A stretch of 64,000 nt of DNA, from assembly GCF_001429505.1 (NCBI RefSeq), contig NZ_LMJW01000011.1, forward strand, positions 96,344 through 160,343. The letters are read 5' to 3'. A program made the position numbers and the translations under genes. The notes beneath the pieces were generated by a model, which was not told the DNA's origin, ran no database searches, and saw only the letters and a program-made list of their open reading frames with translations. Origin of the DNA: Allobosea sp. Root483D1 (lineage in GTDB: Bacteria; Pseudomonadota; Alphaproteobacteria; Rhizobiales; Beijerinckiaceae). Every line of letters begins with the position of its first letter. The first letter of the stretch is position 1. Below, piece after piece: positions 1 through 8,774 of the stretch.

Positions 1-855
1 TACAAGACTTACGATCCGAAGGAGTTACCGGGCGAGATCACGACCCAGCTCAAGCAGTGGAATGATCAGGTCGAGAAAGACAACGACGAGATCAAAAAGA
101 ACAACGAGCTGATCGAGCAGCAAAACAGGGCTGCTGGCATCGACCCCGACAAGGGCAAGAAGGCGCTCAAGGGCAAGAATACGTCCTGCGTGATGCAGCT
201 CAGCCTGGGGCTGAACAGCACCAGCGATACAGTGCCGCAGAATGGCGCCAAGCTGCGTCAGAACACCTATCTGATGGGACAGTACATGATCCTGTCGGTC
301 GACGAATTGCACGACTGGCTCGACTGGCAGTACGGCCGGACGGATGCGGTTCCCAAGGGTGACATGTCGTCGATCAAGGGCAAGCGCGGCATCCTGGTGA
401 TGGGCAGCGCCCATGTCGAACTCTGGGACGGCGAGAAATGGCTGCAGGCCATGGACTCACGATTCACCAGCGGCGCCAGCGCTTTTCCCTACTGGTTCTG
501 GGAGGTGAATGACGGCACCGCGACGGGCGGGAGTGCGCTCCCCGGCTGGCTGCTCGGCTGGTGGGAGGTCTATGACGGGAACTACTATTATTACCATTTC
601 GCCGGGTCGGGCCGCGTCACCTACATCAAGAGCAAGGTCGCCTCGCGCGGCGCCCCGGCGCCCAAGACGCCGTCCAATGTCGGCAAGGCGGTGATGGACG
701 ACACGGTTCATGGCCCGATCATCAGCTGGGCCAAGATCGGCAAGACGCCGGCGACGGTCGAGAAGTTCACCCGCCTCAACTGGACCAGCGAGACCGACAT
801 GAACGGCCGCTCGAACAATTATGGCGAGCTCTATGCCCGCCGCCGGCCGGAGTAG
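1..855 (+). CDS. Tae4-like type VI secretion amidase effector, 5' end outside window
   Basis: The reading frame is open from base 1 to the TAG at 853-855 (284 codons), so the N-terminus is missing. The segment NTSC at codons 60-63, then an LSLGLN helix, KGKRGIL and SAHVELWDG (His at codon 138) match the layout of Tae4 effectors, which cleave the gamma-D-Glu-mDAP bond of peptidoglycan with a Cys-His-Asp site. A GTG at 190 is a poor start because it would drop the putative catalytic Cys (187-189). After the Tae4-like part there are about 130 further residues rich in Trp and Tyr (WFWEV, GWWEVYDGNYYYY) that I do not recognise. No Tai4-like immunity gene lies downstream; the next gene is on the other strand. 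Family call is from remembered motifs. Confidence 0.72.
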   Translation, partial: YKTYDPKELPGEITTQLKQWNDQVEKDNDEIKKNNELIEQQNRAAGIDPDKGKKALKGKNTSCVMQLSLGLNSTSDTVPQNGAKLRQNTYLMGQYMILSVDELHDWLDWQYGRTDAVPKGDMSSIKGKRGILVMGSAHVELWDGEKWLQAMDSRFTSGASAFPYWFWEVNDGTATGGSALPGWLLGWWEVYDGNYYYYHFAGSGRVTYIKSKVASRGAPAPKTPSNVGKAVMDDTVHGPIISWAKIGKTPATVEKFTRLNWTSETDMNGRSNNYGELYARRRPE

Positions 856-896
856 AGGCTGGACCGGCGCTGCTCCCGGCGACGACTCGCAGGCGG

Positions 897-1643
897 TCAA
901 TTCGCCAGCTGCGCCAGCCGGTCAAGCGCCGGACCGAAGCCGCTCAGCGCGATGTTGAACGAGACCACGTCGTTGTTCGACAAATTGAGCGCGGCCGCGG
1001 TCAGCGTCTTGCCGCTCTTCATCGCGTCGGTCGCGACGGTCGGGAAGGAAATCGGCAGCAGGCAGCCGCTCGGCACGCAGGTCGAGAAGCGCAGGCCCTG
1101 GCCGAGATCCTTCTGGTCGAGCTTGAGCACGGCGCCGTTCTCGAGCTTGAGCCCGAACGGCATCAGGATCGTGCCCTCGGCGCGGCCATCCTTCGGCGCC
1201 CGCAGTTCGATGGCGAAGACACGCTGATTGGTGCGGCTGTCGCCCTGCGATTGCGTCAGCAGGCAGAGCTTCTGGCCGTCGGTGATACGGCAATCGACCG
1301 TCCAGTCGCCATAGACCTCGTTGACCGACGAGGCGCCGTTCGGCAGTTGCGCAGCCGCGGCGGCGGGCTGGCTCACGTTCGAGGCAGCGGCCGGAGCCTG
1401 CGCGGTTGCGGGGCGCGCCGGAGGGCTGGCCGGGCGGGCTGGCGGATTCGCCGTTGCCGGACGCGCCGCAGGGGCAGGACGTGCCGCGGGAGCAGGGCGT
1501 GCAGCCGGCGCGCGCGGTGCCGGCTCCGCATCCTCGGCTTGCTCGGTCGCGGGCGCTTCGGCCTGGGCGAGGGCTGAGGCGGCCGGCAGGATGATCCATC
1601 CAGCGAGCAGGGCGGTACCGAGGAGTAGGCTTGCTTTAGTCAC
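897..1643 (-). CDS. Invasion associated locus B (IalB) family protein
   Basis: 248 residues from the GTG at 1643-1641, preferred over an upstream in-frame start at 1712 because it puts the hydrophobic signal peptide (TKASLLLGTALLAGW...ALAQA) at the N-terminus and has GAGAG about 8 bases upstream. A low-complexity Pro/Ala linker with repeated PARPA units follows. The C-terminal half has the IalB pattern: VYGDWTVDC, a second Cys in QKLCLL, and STCVPSGC, four cysteines suited to two periplasmic disulfides. IalB proteins are exported proteins named from Bartonella; in free-living alphaproteobacteria their role is unclear. Monocistronic, convergent with the upstream effector gene. Confidence 0.85.
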   Translation of the reverse strand: MTKASLLLGTALLAGWIILPAASALAQAEAPATEQAEDAEPAPRAPAARPAPAARPAPAARPATANPPARPASPPARPATAQAPAAASNVSQPAAAAAQLPNGASSVNEVYGDWTVDCRITDGQKLCLLTQSQGDSRTNQRVFAIELRAPKDGRAEGTILMPFGLKLENGAVLKLDQKDLGQGLRFSTCVPSGCLLPISFPTVATDAMKSGKTLTAAALNLSNNDVVSFNIALSGFGPALDRLAQLAN

Positions 1644-1767
1644 GTCAGAGGCTCTCGTTGCAGCAGCCGGTCGGCGCGGTCGAGATGCGGTTAAGGCATT
1701 CGCATGAGGCAAGCAAGTTGTCGTGACAGAAGATCAGCCTCTGTGTCGCAGAAAGACTGTCCCTGTA

Positions 1768-1790
1768 TTGTTTTGAGTTATTGTAAACAA
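1768..1790. promoter_or_regulatory. AT-rich inverted repeat upstream of ialB-like gene
   Basis: TTGTTT (1768-1773) and AAACAA (1785-1790) form a perfect 6-bp inverted repeat in a locally AT-rich stretch about 125 bases upstream of the ialB-like start. On the minus strand this area includes TTGTTT and TACAAT-like elements, so it is the best promoter/operator candidate in the 1644-1937 gap. No regulator is assigned. Confidence 0.3.
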
Positions 1791-1887
1791 AAAGCCTATT
1801 GCTCGATTGACGGTATGGCCGCGGAGCTTTGAGTCCGCTCCGGACTGGCAGCGGCCGCTTGCTTACCTTCAACCGAGCCCGGCCGGT

Positions 1888-1910
1888 GCGCCGGCCTGCC
1901 AGGCCGGCGC
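1888..1910 (-). terminator. Hairpin after aroQ
   Basis: GCGCCGGCCT (1888-1897) pairs perfectly with AGGCCGGCGC (1901-1910), a 10-bp GC stem with a 3-base loop, about 28 bases past the aroQ stop on the minus strand. There is no U-tract, so it may be an mRNA 3' end stabiliser rather than a strict intrinsic terminator. Confidence 0.5.
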
Positions 1911-1937
1911 CATGCTGCGAGCTTGGGCCGAGGCGGT

Positions 1938-2387
1938 TCAGGCCTTCTTCTCGTCGGCGAGCTTGGCCACCCGGCGCAGCGAGAGCAGATAGCCCTGCGT
2001 GCCGAAACCAGCGATGACGCCGTCGGCCCGCAGCGACATGTAGGAATGGTGCCGGAAGCTCTCGCGCTTGTGCACGTTCGAGATATGGCACTCGATCACC
2101 GTGCCGTCGAAGGCGTTGAGCGCATCGAGGATCGCGACCGAGGTGTGGGTGAAGGCACCGGGGTTGATGACGATGCCGGTTGCGGTCTCGCGCGCCTCAT
2201 GGATCCAGTCGATGATCTCGTATTCGCGGTTCGACTGGTGGAAGCGGATTTCGAGATCGAGCTCCTTTGCCAGCGCCCGGCAGGCGTCCTCGACATCGGC
2301 CAAGGTCTCCGCGCCGTAGATATGCGGCTGGCGCTTGCCGAGCAGGTTCAGGTTCGGGCCGTTGAGAACGTAGACGAGACGGGACAT
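1938..2387 (-). CDS. aroQ: Type II 3-dehydroquinate dehydratase
   Basis: 149 residues, the usual length of the dodecameric type II enzyme, which interconverts 3-dehydroquinate and 3-dehydroshikimate. Seen: [13 protein letters not shown] at the N-terminus, the catalytic Tyr in [14 protein letters not shown], and ECHISN followed by RESFRHHS. The ATG at 2387 has AGGAG a few bases upstream; the longer in-frame extension is not needed. In many alphaproteobacteria aroQ precedes accB-accC, but here it is the last gene of a peptide/amide catabolic run behind an aspartoacylase-like gene. It may therefore be a second, catabolic copy; that is inference. Confidence 0.9.
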   Translation of the reverse strand: MSRLVYVLNGPNLNLLGKRQPHIYGAETLADVEDACRALAKELDLEIRFHQSNREYEIIDWIHEARETATGIVINPGAFTHTSVAILDALNAFDGTVIECHISNVHKRESFRHHSYMSLRADGVIAGFGTQGYLLSLRRVAKLADEKKA

Positions 2388-2463
2388 TGAAAGCTCCTGA
2401 GATCGCGGCGGCATGTTGCCGCGATCCCGCCGCGGCGCAAGATCGAGTTTCGGGGGATGAGGC

Positions 2464-3426
2464 TCAGCCGCCGATGCGCCGGTCACTCGCGACGCCGAAA
2501 TGGCAGATCGCCTCGCCGAGCTTGGGCGCGGTGTTCGGGAAGATGATGTAGCCGTCGCGGGGCGCCGTCACCTTGCTGCCATCGGCGCGGTGGGCGAGCG
2601 TGGCGCCGGCCTCGACCGCATCGCCGGTACGCCAGCCGGTTTCGGCGCCGTCGCCTTCCGCCTCGCAGAGCAGGACCTCGACCATCTCGATCACGTCGCT
2701 GAGCGCGGTGGGTGGTAGCGGCGCGTCGACCAATTGCAATTGCGCCAATGTGTTGCGGATCGCGGCATAGCCGATATCGGCGGCCTTGGGGTCATCATGC
2801 GTGCCGCATTCCAGCGTCACCGCATAGCCGCCGCAAAAGCGCATGAACTCGGTCGTGCCGTAGCCCTCGGTGACGTTGAGCTTCGGCACCGGCAGGCGGG
2901 CGCGGATATCGAGCAGCCGGGCATAGTTGTCGAGCCAGCCATGGATCGCGGTCGAGACGCCCAGGCATGCGGCGAGCGCCAGCTCCTCTTCGGCGCGGGC
3001 GAAGGGTTCGAGCTCGCCGCGGTTGTTGCCGGGGCCGAAGAAGACGAAGGGTTCGCCCTCCTGCCGGAAGGAGTGGATGTCGAGCAGGGCATCGTGCTGG
3101 CGCAGCAGCGCGCACACAGGGTTGCCGATCCGGTCCTCGTAATCGCCGGACAGCGGCCGCTCGCGCAGGTCGCGGTTGAAGTTGCGGTCGCCCTCGCGGG
3201 TCTTCAGGCGGAAGGCCTTGGGGTTGGTCACGGGCAGGAAGGTGACTTCGCCGCGCAGGATCTTGATCTTGCCCGCCCGGCACTCCTCGATGGCGCGCCT
3301 GATCGCGGTCGGCCCGCAAGGCTCGTTGCCATGGACGGCGCCGGTGACGATCAGTTTCCGGCCGGGCTTCAGGCCGATGAAGCGGATGGTTTCGAGCGGG
3401 CCGTCGTCGAGGTCGGTCAGGGTCAC
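2464..3426 (-). CDS. Succinylglutamate desuccinylase/aspartoacylase family zinc deacylase
   Basis: 320 residues beginning at a GTG. The M14-like zinc site is visible: [10 protein letters not shown] (His and Glu ligands, about residues 32-38), DIHSF (third ligand) and TLECG (candidate catalytic Glu). Members hydrolyse N-acyl amino acids or related amides. A C-terminal beta-rich region (about 240-320) resembles the second domain of AstE/aspartoacylase-like proteins. It lies between the dppC-like permease gene upstream and aroQ downstream on the same strand. A role in cleaving the imported compound is likely, but the substrate is not readable from sequence. Confidence 0.8.
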   Translation of the reverse strand: MTLTDLDDGPLETIRFIGLKPGRKLIVTGAVHGNEPCGPTAIRRAIEECRAGKIKILRGEVTFLPVTNPKAFRLKTREGDRNFNRDLRERPLSGDYEDRIGNPVCALLRQHDALLDIHSFRQEGEPFVFFGPGNNRGELEPFARAEEELALAACLGVSTAIHGWLDNYARLLDIRARLPVPKLNVTEGYGTTEFMRFCGGYAVTLECGTHDDPKAADIGYAAIRNTLAQLQLVDAPLPPTALSDVIEMVEVLLCEAEGDGAETGWRTGDAVEAGATLAHRADGSKVTAPRDGYIIFPNTAPKLGEAICHFGVASDRRIGG

Positions 3427-3453
3427 GGGATAGGCTTTCGTCGGAAGGGAGGT

Positions 3454-4275
3454 TCAGGCCTTGCGGGTCTGAGAATGTGGATCGAGGATGTCGCGCAGCC
3501 CGTCGCCGAGCAGGTTGAGGCCGAGCACCGTCAGGAAGATGGCAAGGCCCGGGAAAATCGAGATCCACGGCGCGGTCGAGATCTGGTCGCGTGCATCCGA
3601 CAGCATCGAGCCCCAGCTCGGGAAGGGCGGGCGGATGCCGAGGCCGAGGAAGGAGAGCGAGGCTTCGGCGAGCACGGCGCCGCCCATGCCGAGCGTGCCG
3701 ATCACGATGATCGGACCGGCGATGTTCGGCAGGATCTGCGTGAACATGATCCGGAAGGTGCCATAGCCCAGCGATCTCGCCGCCTCGACATAGCCGAGCT
3801 GCTTGACCGAGAGCGTCGCCGCCCGCGTCAGCCGGCAGGTGAAGGACCAGTTGGTCAGGCCGAGCGCGATCAAGAGGCTGGTCAGGCCCGGTTGCAGGAT
3901 GGCCATGATCGCCAGCGCGAAGATCAGCGACGGGATGGCGAGCATCATGTTGGTGAGGCCGTTGACGAAATCGTCCCACCAGCCGCCCCAATAGGCGGCG
4001 GAGAGGCCGAGCGCGACGCCGATCAGCGTGTTGATCAATTGCGAGACGATGCCGACCGTCAGCGAGATGCGCGCGCCGTGGAGCACGCGGCTGTAAATGT
4101 CGCGACCCTGCGCATCGGTGCCGAACCAGAATTCGGAGCCGGGCGGAACTTCGGCGTTCATCAGATTGGCGTCCATGACCGGGTCGGTATGGGCGAGCCA
4201 GGGCGCGAAGACCCCGCCGGTCACGACGAGCGCGAAGCAGGCGGCGCCGATCCAGAGGTTGGCACGGAACTTCAT
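3454..4275 (-). CDS. Oligopeptide-type ABC transporter permease (DppC/OppC-like)
   Basis: 273 residues from the ATG at 4275. One N-terminal membrane helix is followed by a periplasmic loop ending in FWFGTDAQGRDIYSRVLHGARISL, a hallmark of the DppC family, then the core permease helices and the EAA loop (AARSLGYGTFRIMFTQILPN). Ends with LNLLGDGLRDILDP, typical of the family. It pairs with the DppB-like permease 8 bases upstream. No ATP-binding gene is present in this operon, so the energising subunits must come from elsewhere. Confidence 0.9.
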   Translation of the reverse strand: MKFRANLWIGAACFALVVTGGVFAPWLAHTDPVMDANLMNAEVPPGSEFWFGTDAQGRDIYSRVLHGARISLTVGIVSQLINTLIGVALGLSAAYWGGWWDDFVNGLTNMMLAIPSLIFALAIMAILQPGLTSLLIALGLTNWSFTCRLTRAATLSVKQLGYVEAARSLGYGTFRIMFTQILPNIAGPIIVIGTLGMGGAVLAEASLSFLGLGIRPPFPSWGSMLSDARDQISTAPWISIFPGLAIFLTVLGLNLLGDGLRDILDPHSQTRKA

Positions 4276-4283
4276 GGGGCGAC

Positions 4284-5219
4284 CTAGCTGTACTTGATGC
4301 GCGGATCGACGACGGCGCAGAGGACGTCGACGGCGATGTTCACGACGAGGAAGAAGAGCACGATCGTCAGGATGCAGCCCTGTACCGCCGGGATGTCGCG
4401 CCAGGTGACGCTGTCGACCAGGAGCGAGCCGAGCCCGGGCCAGGCGAAGAGCTTCTCGACCACGACGGCCTGGCCGAGGACCGAGCCGAACTGCAGGCCG
4501 AGCGTGGTCAGGACGATGACCAGCGCGTTGCGGGCGACGTGCCAGCGCATCACCCGGTAGGCGCTGGCGCCCTTCGCGCGGGCGGTCCGGACGAAGTCGG
4601 CGTGCAGGATCTCGAGCACGGCGGCGCGGGAGGTGCGGGCCAGGAGGGCTAATGGCGAGACGCCGAGCGCGATCGCCGGCAGCACGATGTAGCGCGGATC
4701 GCCATCGCCATAGCCAAAACTGGGGAACCAGTTCAGCGTCAGCGCGAAGGCATACATCAGGAGCAGGCCGAGCCAGAACATCGGTAGCGACAGGCCGGAC
4801 ACGGCGAAGACCATCGAGAGCATGTCGAGCCACCCCCCCGGCTTCAATGCCGCCAGGAAACCGAGCGGCACGCCGATGACGATGGCGAAGAGCATGGCCG
4901 CGAGCGCGAGCTGCAGGCTAGGCCAGAGCCGCTCGCCGATCAGTTTGGTCACCGGCTGGCGGGTGCGGAAGGAATCGCCGAGATCGAAGGTTGCCAGGCC
5001 CCCGACATATTTCGCGAAGCGCAGCGGCAGCGGATCGTTGAGGCCGAACTGCTCGTTCATGCGGGCAATGGTCGCGGCGTCGACATTGGTGCGCCCATCG
5101 GCCATCTGGCTGGTGGCGAAACTGCCGGGGATGACGCTGAACATCACGAAGATCAGCGCGGCGACCGCGAGCAGGATCGGGATGGCCTGCAGGAGGCGGC
5201 GAAAGACATAAGGCAACAT
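4284..5219 (-). CDS. Oligopeptide-type ABC transporter permease (DppB/OppB-like)
   Basis: 311 residues from the ATG at 5219; a TTG two codons upstream is unnecessary. Typical DppB layout: N-terminal helix, periplasmic domain with NDPLPLRFAKYV, then permease helices with TSRAAVLEILHADFVRTARAKGAS (EAA loop) and a C-terminal helix ending VVDPRIKYS. Forms the inner-membrane channel with the DppC-like subunit. Located between the binding-protein gene and the dppC-like gene. Confidence 0.9.
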   Translation of the reverse strand: MLPYVFRRLLQAIPILLAVAALIFVMFSVIPGSFATSQMADGRTNVDAATIARMNEQFGLNDPLPLRFAKYVGGLATFDLGDSFRTRQPVTKLIGERLWPSLQLALAAMLFAIVIGVPLGFLAALKPGGWLDMLSMVFAVSGLSLPMFWLGLLLMYAFALTLNWFPSFGYGDGDPRYIVLPAIALGVSPLALLARTSRAAVLEILHADFVRTARAKGASAYRVMRWHVARNALVIVLTTLGLQFGSVLGQAVVVEKLFAWPGLGSLLVDSVTWRDIPAVQGCILTIVLFFLVVNIAVDVLCAVVDPRIKYS

Positions 5220-5277
5220 GAACAAGGCTCCTGACCGCCGCTAACGCGGGTCGTCGCCGACGAGCGGAAGGCGGACA

Positions 5278-5315
5278 AGCTCCCGCCGTCGCGCGGGGGC
5301 GCGGCGGCGGGAGCT
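5278..5315 (-). terminator. Strong hairpin between binding-protein and permease genes
   Basis: 5278-5294 and 5299-5315 pair over 17 bp with a single G-T type mismatch and a GGGG loop, directly after the stop of the binding-protein gene (minus strand). Without a U-tract it probably attenuates or protects the transcript so that binding protein exceeds permease. Comparable hairpins occupy the same position in the two other peptide-class operons of this window. Confidence 0.6.
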
Positions 5316-5325
5316 CAGGACGGTT

Positions 5326-6918
5326 TTACTTCGCGGCCGGCGAGGTGGTGTCGACCCAGAGCTCCTCATAGCGCTGCAGCGCGAGCTCGGTCGAGTTCGG
5401 CTGGAGCCCGTGCAGCCAGGGCTGATAGGCCAGCACCGCCTTGTTGTAGTTGAAGAACCAGACCGGCGCCTCGTCCTGCAGCAGGGCGTTGGCTTTCTTC
5501 AGGAGGTCGAGCTGCTTGGCGGCATCGGCCTCGTTCGAGGCGTCGTCGATCAGCTTGTCATAGCCTGCGTTCTTGAAGGTGGTGTAGTTGCAGGACGAGC
5601 GCGGCGTCGCGGAGTGGAAGCACTTCAGTGCCGTCAGCGTGTCCGGCCCGGAGGTGTTCGACCAGATATAGGCCTGGAAGTCGCCACCCACGACGACACC
5701 GCCGAGCGCCGAGGTCTCGACCGGCTTGACCTTCACCTTGATGCCGACCTTGGCGAGCATCGGGATCGTCGCCTCGACGATCGGAACGCCCCAGCTCTCG
5801 TTCGGCGTCGCGGTCCATTCGAACTCGAAGCCATCGGGGTAGCCGGCCTCGACCAGAAGCTTCTTGGCCTTTTCCGGATCGAAGGCGTAGGGCTTGGCGT
5901 CCTTGTCGAAGGCCGGCGAAGACAACGGCAGCCAGCTCGCGGCGCGGTAGGCCTTGTCACGGACGAGACGCTTGATGATCAGCTCGCTGTCGATGGCGTA
6001 GTTGATCGCCTGGCGCACGCGCTTGTCGGAGAAGGGCTTGAAGGTCGGGTTCATGCCCATATTGCGGGTAAAGACCTCGGCGACCTCCAGAATGCCCTTC
6101 GACAGGTTCGGGTCGGCCTTGTAGGCGACGTACTGGGTCGAACCCAGGATCGAGACGTCGACCTCCTTGTTGCGGAAGGCGACGTCGCGCGCAGCCGCCT
6201 CGCCCATCGGCGAGATCACGAGCTTGTCGGCATAGGGCTTGCCGGTGAGATAGTATTTCTCCCAGCGCTCGAAGGCCATGCGCGAGCCCGGAACGTGCTC
6301 GACGAACTTGAACGGCCCGAGGCCGATCGGCTTGTCGAAGAAGCCGGCAGCCTGCGCTTCCTTGGCCGGCAGGATCGCGGTCTGCGCCTGGAACAGGAAG
6401 TAGCCGGGATCGGCCTTGTCGGTCAGCGTCATCGAGAAGCTGGAATCGTCGATCTTCTTCAGGCCGGAGATCTCCTTGGCCTGGCCCTTCTGGACCTCGG
6501 TCGCGCCGGCGATGCGGGCGACATAGCGCGCGCCGGGATAGTTCTTCGCGCCGTCCATGATGCGGGTATAGGACCAGATGACGTCGTCGGCGGTCAGCTT
6601 GCGGCCGTTGTGGAAGAGCGCGTTGTCGCGAAGCTTGTAGGTATAGGTCTTGCCGTCGGCCGAGACCTGGACGCTCTCGGCGATGTCGAGCACCGGCTTG
6701 CCGTTCTTGGCATCCCATTTGTAGAGCATGCCGTGCAGCGCATAGCCGTAGATCTCGTCCTGGATCTGGTTCGAGACATGGCTGTCATTGCTGACGAAGG
6801 ACGCGCCGTACGGCGCGGTGAAGCGGATGGTGCCGCCGCGGCGCGGCTCCTGGGCCTGCGTCTGCAGGGTAAACGCCGCGAATGTCAGCGCGGTCGTGAA
6901 GGCAAGCTTTTTCAACAC
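5326..6918 (-). CDS. ABC transporter substrate-binding protein, family 5 (peptide/nickel type)
   Basis: 530 residues from the GTG at 6918, chosen because GGGAGG lies 7 bases upstream. Signal peptide VLKKLAFTTALTFAAFTLQTQAQ, then the family-5 fold with PRRGGTIRF, DGKTYTYKLRDNALFHNGRKLTADDVIWSYTRIMD and a C-terminal region ending in AVLAYQPWLHGLQPN. Delivers its ligand to the downstream DppBC-like permease. Neighbouring amidohydrolase, M81 and deacylase genes suggest a peptide-like or amide ligand rather than a simple dipeptide. Confidence 0.88.
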   Translation of the reverse strand: MLKKLAFTTALTFAAFTLQTQAQEPRRGGTIRFTAPYGASFVSNDSHVSNQIQDEIYGYALHGMLYKWDAKNGKPVLDIAESVQVSADGKTYTYKLRDNALFHNGRKLTADDVIWSYTRIMDGAKNYPGARYVARIAGATEVQKGQAKEISGLKKIDDSSFSMTLTDKADPGYFLFQAQTAILPAKEAQAAGFFDKPIGLGPFKFVEHVPGSRMAFERWEKYYLTGKPYADKLVISPMGEAAARDVAFRNKEVDVSILGSTQYVAYKADPNLSKGILEVAEVFTRNMGMNPTFKPFSDKRVRQAINYAIDSELIIKRLVRDKAYRAASWLPLSSPAFDKDAKPYAFDPEKAKKLLVEAGYPDGFEFEWTATPNESWGVPIVEATIPMLAKVGIKVKVKPVETSALGGVVVGGDFQAYIWSNTSGPDTLTALKCFHSATPRSSCNYTTFKNAGYDKLIDDASNEADAAKQLDLLKKANALLQDEAPVWFFNYNKAVLAYQPWLHGLQPNSTELALQRYEELWVDTTSPAAK

Positions 6919-7051
6919 GTCGAAACCTCCCAATTTTGTTGGTGAACTCTTGTGAGATCGGCGCCGTTGGCCGGCGCCGGTATTCGTTCCATCTGAGACC
7001 TTAGCGGGCTTTCACGCCCTGTCTTCTTGTTTCCATTGTGCAGCGCGTCGT

Positions 7052-8680
7052 TCACGCGGTGCCCGGACGCGCGTAGACGACCTTGCCGCCGCGAATGGTG
7101 ATGTCGCAACGCGTATCCTTGAGAATCGTCTCGGGAGAAGCCGAGAGCAGGTCCTGCGAGAATACGGCGACATCGGCGAGGAAGCCGGGCTTGAGCTTGC
7201 CCTTCACCGCTTCCTGCTTCTGCGAGAAGGCGCCGTATTCAGTGTAGGCCTGCAGCGCCTCCTCGATCGAGACGCGCTGGGCCGCGTCCATCACCGTGCC
7301 GCGCCAGGTCTGGCGCGTCAGCATGGTGTGGAAGTTCGGGAAGGGATCGGGATCGCAGACCGGCGCGTCGCTGCCGGTCGCCGGCTTCAGGCCAAGGTCG
7401 AACCAGGTCCGGAATGGATAGCTCGGCAGCGCCCGCTCCTCGCCGAGCACCTTGACGTAGGCGTCGCCGAAATCATGGATGAAGACCTGCTGCGGGCAGG
7501 GATAGATCCCGGCCTTGACCATCCGCTCGTGCTGCTGCGGCGTCGAGAAGCCGCAATGCTCGATGCGGTGGCGCCGGTCGGGATCGGGATGGGCGGCGAG
7601 CGCCTTTTCATAAGCGGTGATCAACTGCTCGATCGCGGCGTCGCCGATGGCGTGGCAGGCGAGCTGGTAGCCCTTGGCATGGGCGTCGAGCACCTGCCGT
7701 TCCAGATCCTCGTTCGAGAGCATCTGGACGCCGGTGGTCTTGTCCTCGCCGAGATAGGACTTGCTCATCCAGGCGGTGCGGCCGCCAGCCGAGCCGTCGA
7801 GGAAGATCTTGACCGCGCCGATCATCAGCATCTCGTCGCCGGTGCCGGAGATCAGCCCTGCATCATGACACTGCGGCACGATCGAGCGGCCCTCGTCGCC
7901 GAGCAAAGCGAGCCAGGTGCGCACCGGCAAACGGCCGTCGCGCTTGGCCTTGTGGTAGGCCGCGATCTCATTGAAGCCGGTGACCATCCCGACCGCGGCA
8001 TCCATGCAGCTGGTGATCCCGAGCGAGAGCAGATACTGCCCGCCGCGCTCGATCGCGGCAATCAGCTGCTCCTCGCTCGGCGCCGGAATCGCGGCCTTCA
8101 CCGGGGCGCGGGCGTTCTCCGCCAGCATGCCGGTGAGCCGGCCGTTCTGCTGCTCGATCAGCCCGCCCGGCGGGGTCGGCGAGTACTCGTCGATGCCGCC
8201 AAGCGCCAGCGCCTGCGAATTGCAGATCGAGATGTGGCCGCAGGTGCGGACCAGCATCACCGGATTGTTCGGGGAGGCGCGGTCGAGCTCCTCGCGGAAC
8301 GGGTGTCGGCCGGTGTCGAGCTTGGTCTGGTCGTAGCCGCGCGCCAGCACCCACTCGCCGGGCTTCGACTTCGCGGCGCGGGCCGCGATCTGGCCTAGCA
8401 ACGCCTCCAGCGTCGGTGCTGCGGCAGGCCGGGCATCGACCCAGTCCATGGTCAGGCCGACCGAGATCAGATGCAGGTGGGAATCGTTCAGCCCCGGCGT
8501 CGCCAGCCGGCCGGCGAGGTCGATGACCTTGGTCGATGGCCCGACCAGTTCGGCGAGCTCGGCCTCCTTGCCGGCGGCGAGCACCTTGTCGCCCCAGAGC
8601 GCCAGCGCTTCGACAACGCCCTCCTCGCGGCCGCACCAGATCGGCCCGCCGCGCAGCACGATATCGGCCTTGACGCTCAT
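7052..8680 (-). CDS. YtcJ-like metal-dependent amidohydrolase
   Basis: 542 residues, ATG at 8680. Members of the amidohydrolase superfamily bind one or two metals in a TIM barrel. Seen: N-terminal composite beta domain, LNDSHLHLISVG (HxH metal motif), KIFLDGSAGGRTAW, LACHAIGDAAIEQ, HRIEHCG and the Asp motif ATGSDAPVC, all in the order found in YtcJ/exoenzyme-regulatory-type amidohydrolases. No signal peptide, so cytoplasmic. Sits between the M81 gene (upstream) and the binding protein (downstream) on one strand; it likely hydrolyses the imported amide. Exact substrate unknown. Confidence 0.87.
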   Translation of the reverse strand: MSVKADIVLRGGPIWCGREEGVVEALALWGDKVLAAGKEAELAELVGPSTKVIDLAGRLATPGLNDSHLHLISVGLTMDWVDARPAAAPTLEALLGQIAARAAKSKPGEWVLARGYDQTKLDTGRHPFREELDRASPNNPVMLVRTCGHISICNSQALALGGIDEYSPTPPGGLIEQQNGRLTGMLAENARAPVKAAIPAPSEEQLIAAIERGGQYLLSLGITSCMDAAVGMVTGFNEIAAYHKAKRDGRLPVRTWLALLGDEGRSIVPQCHDAGLISGTGDEMLMIGAVKIFLDGSAGGRTAWMSKSYLGEDKTTGVQMLSNEDLERQVLDAHAKGYQLACHAIGDAAIEQLITAYEKALAAHPDPDRRHRIEHCGFSTPQQHERMVKAGIYPCPQQVFIHDFGDAYVKVLGEERALPSYPFRTWFDLGLKPATGSDAPVCDPDPFPNFHTMLTRQTWRGTVMDAAQRVSIEEALQAYTEYGAFSQKQEAVKGKLKPGFLADVAVFSQDLLSASPETILKDTRCDITIRGGKVVYARPGTA

Positions 8681-8774
8681 ACCTTCAGCTCCGTCGTCCC
8701 AACCATGGTCATCCTCTTTCGTCTTGTCGCCGCCGGCGCTTGGCGGCCGGTCGTCTGGTCTGCGTCAGCCTCGC

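Noticed and set aside
190..855. Complete short gene starting at GTG 190
   Set aside because: The frame is open to the window edge and the putative catalytic Cys at 187-189 would be lost.
2734..4287. 517-codon open frame on the plus strand
   Set aside because: Antisense to the deacylase and DppC-like genes; low-complexity Arg/Gln/Glu/Asp translation.
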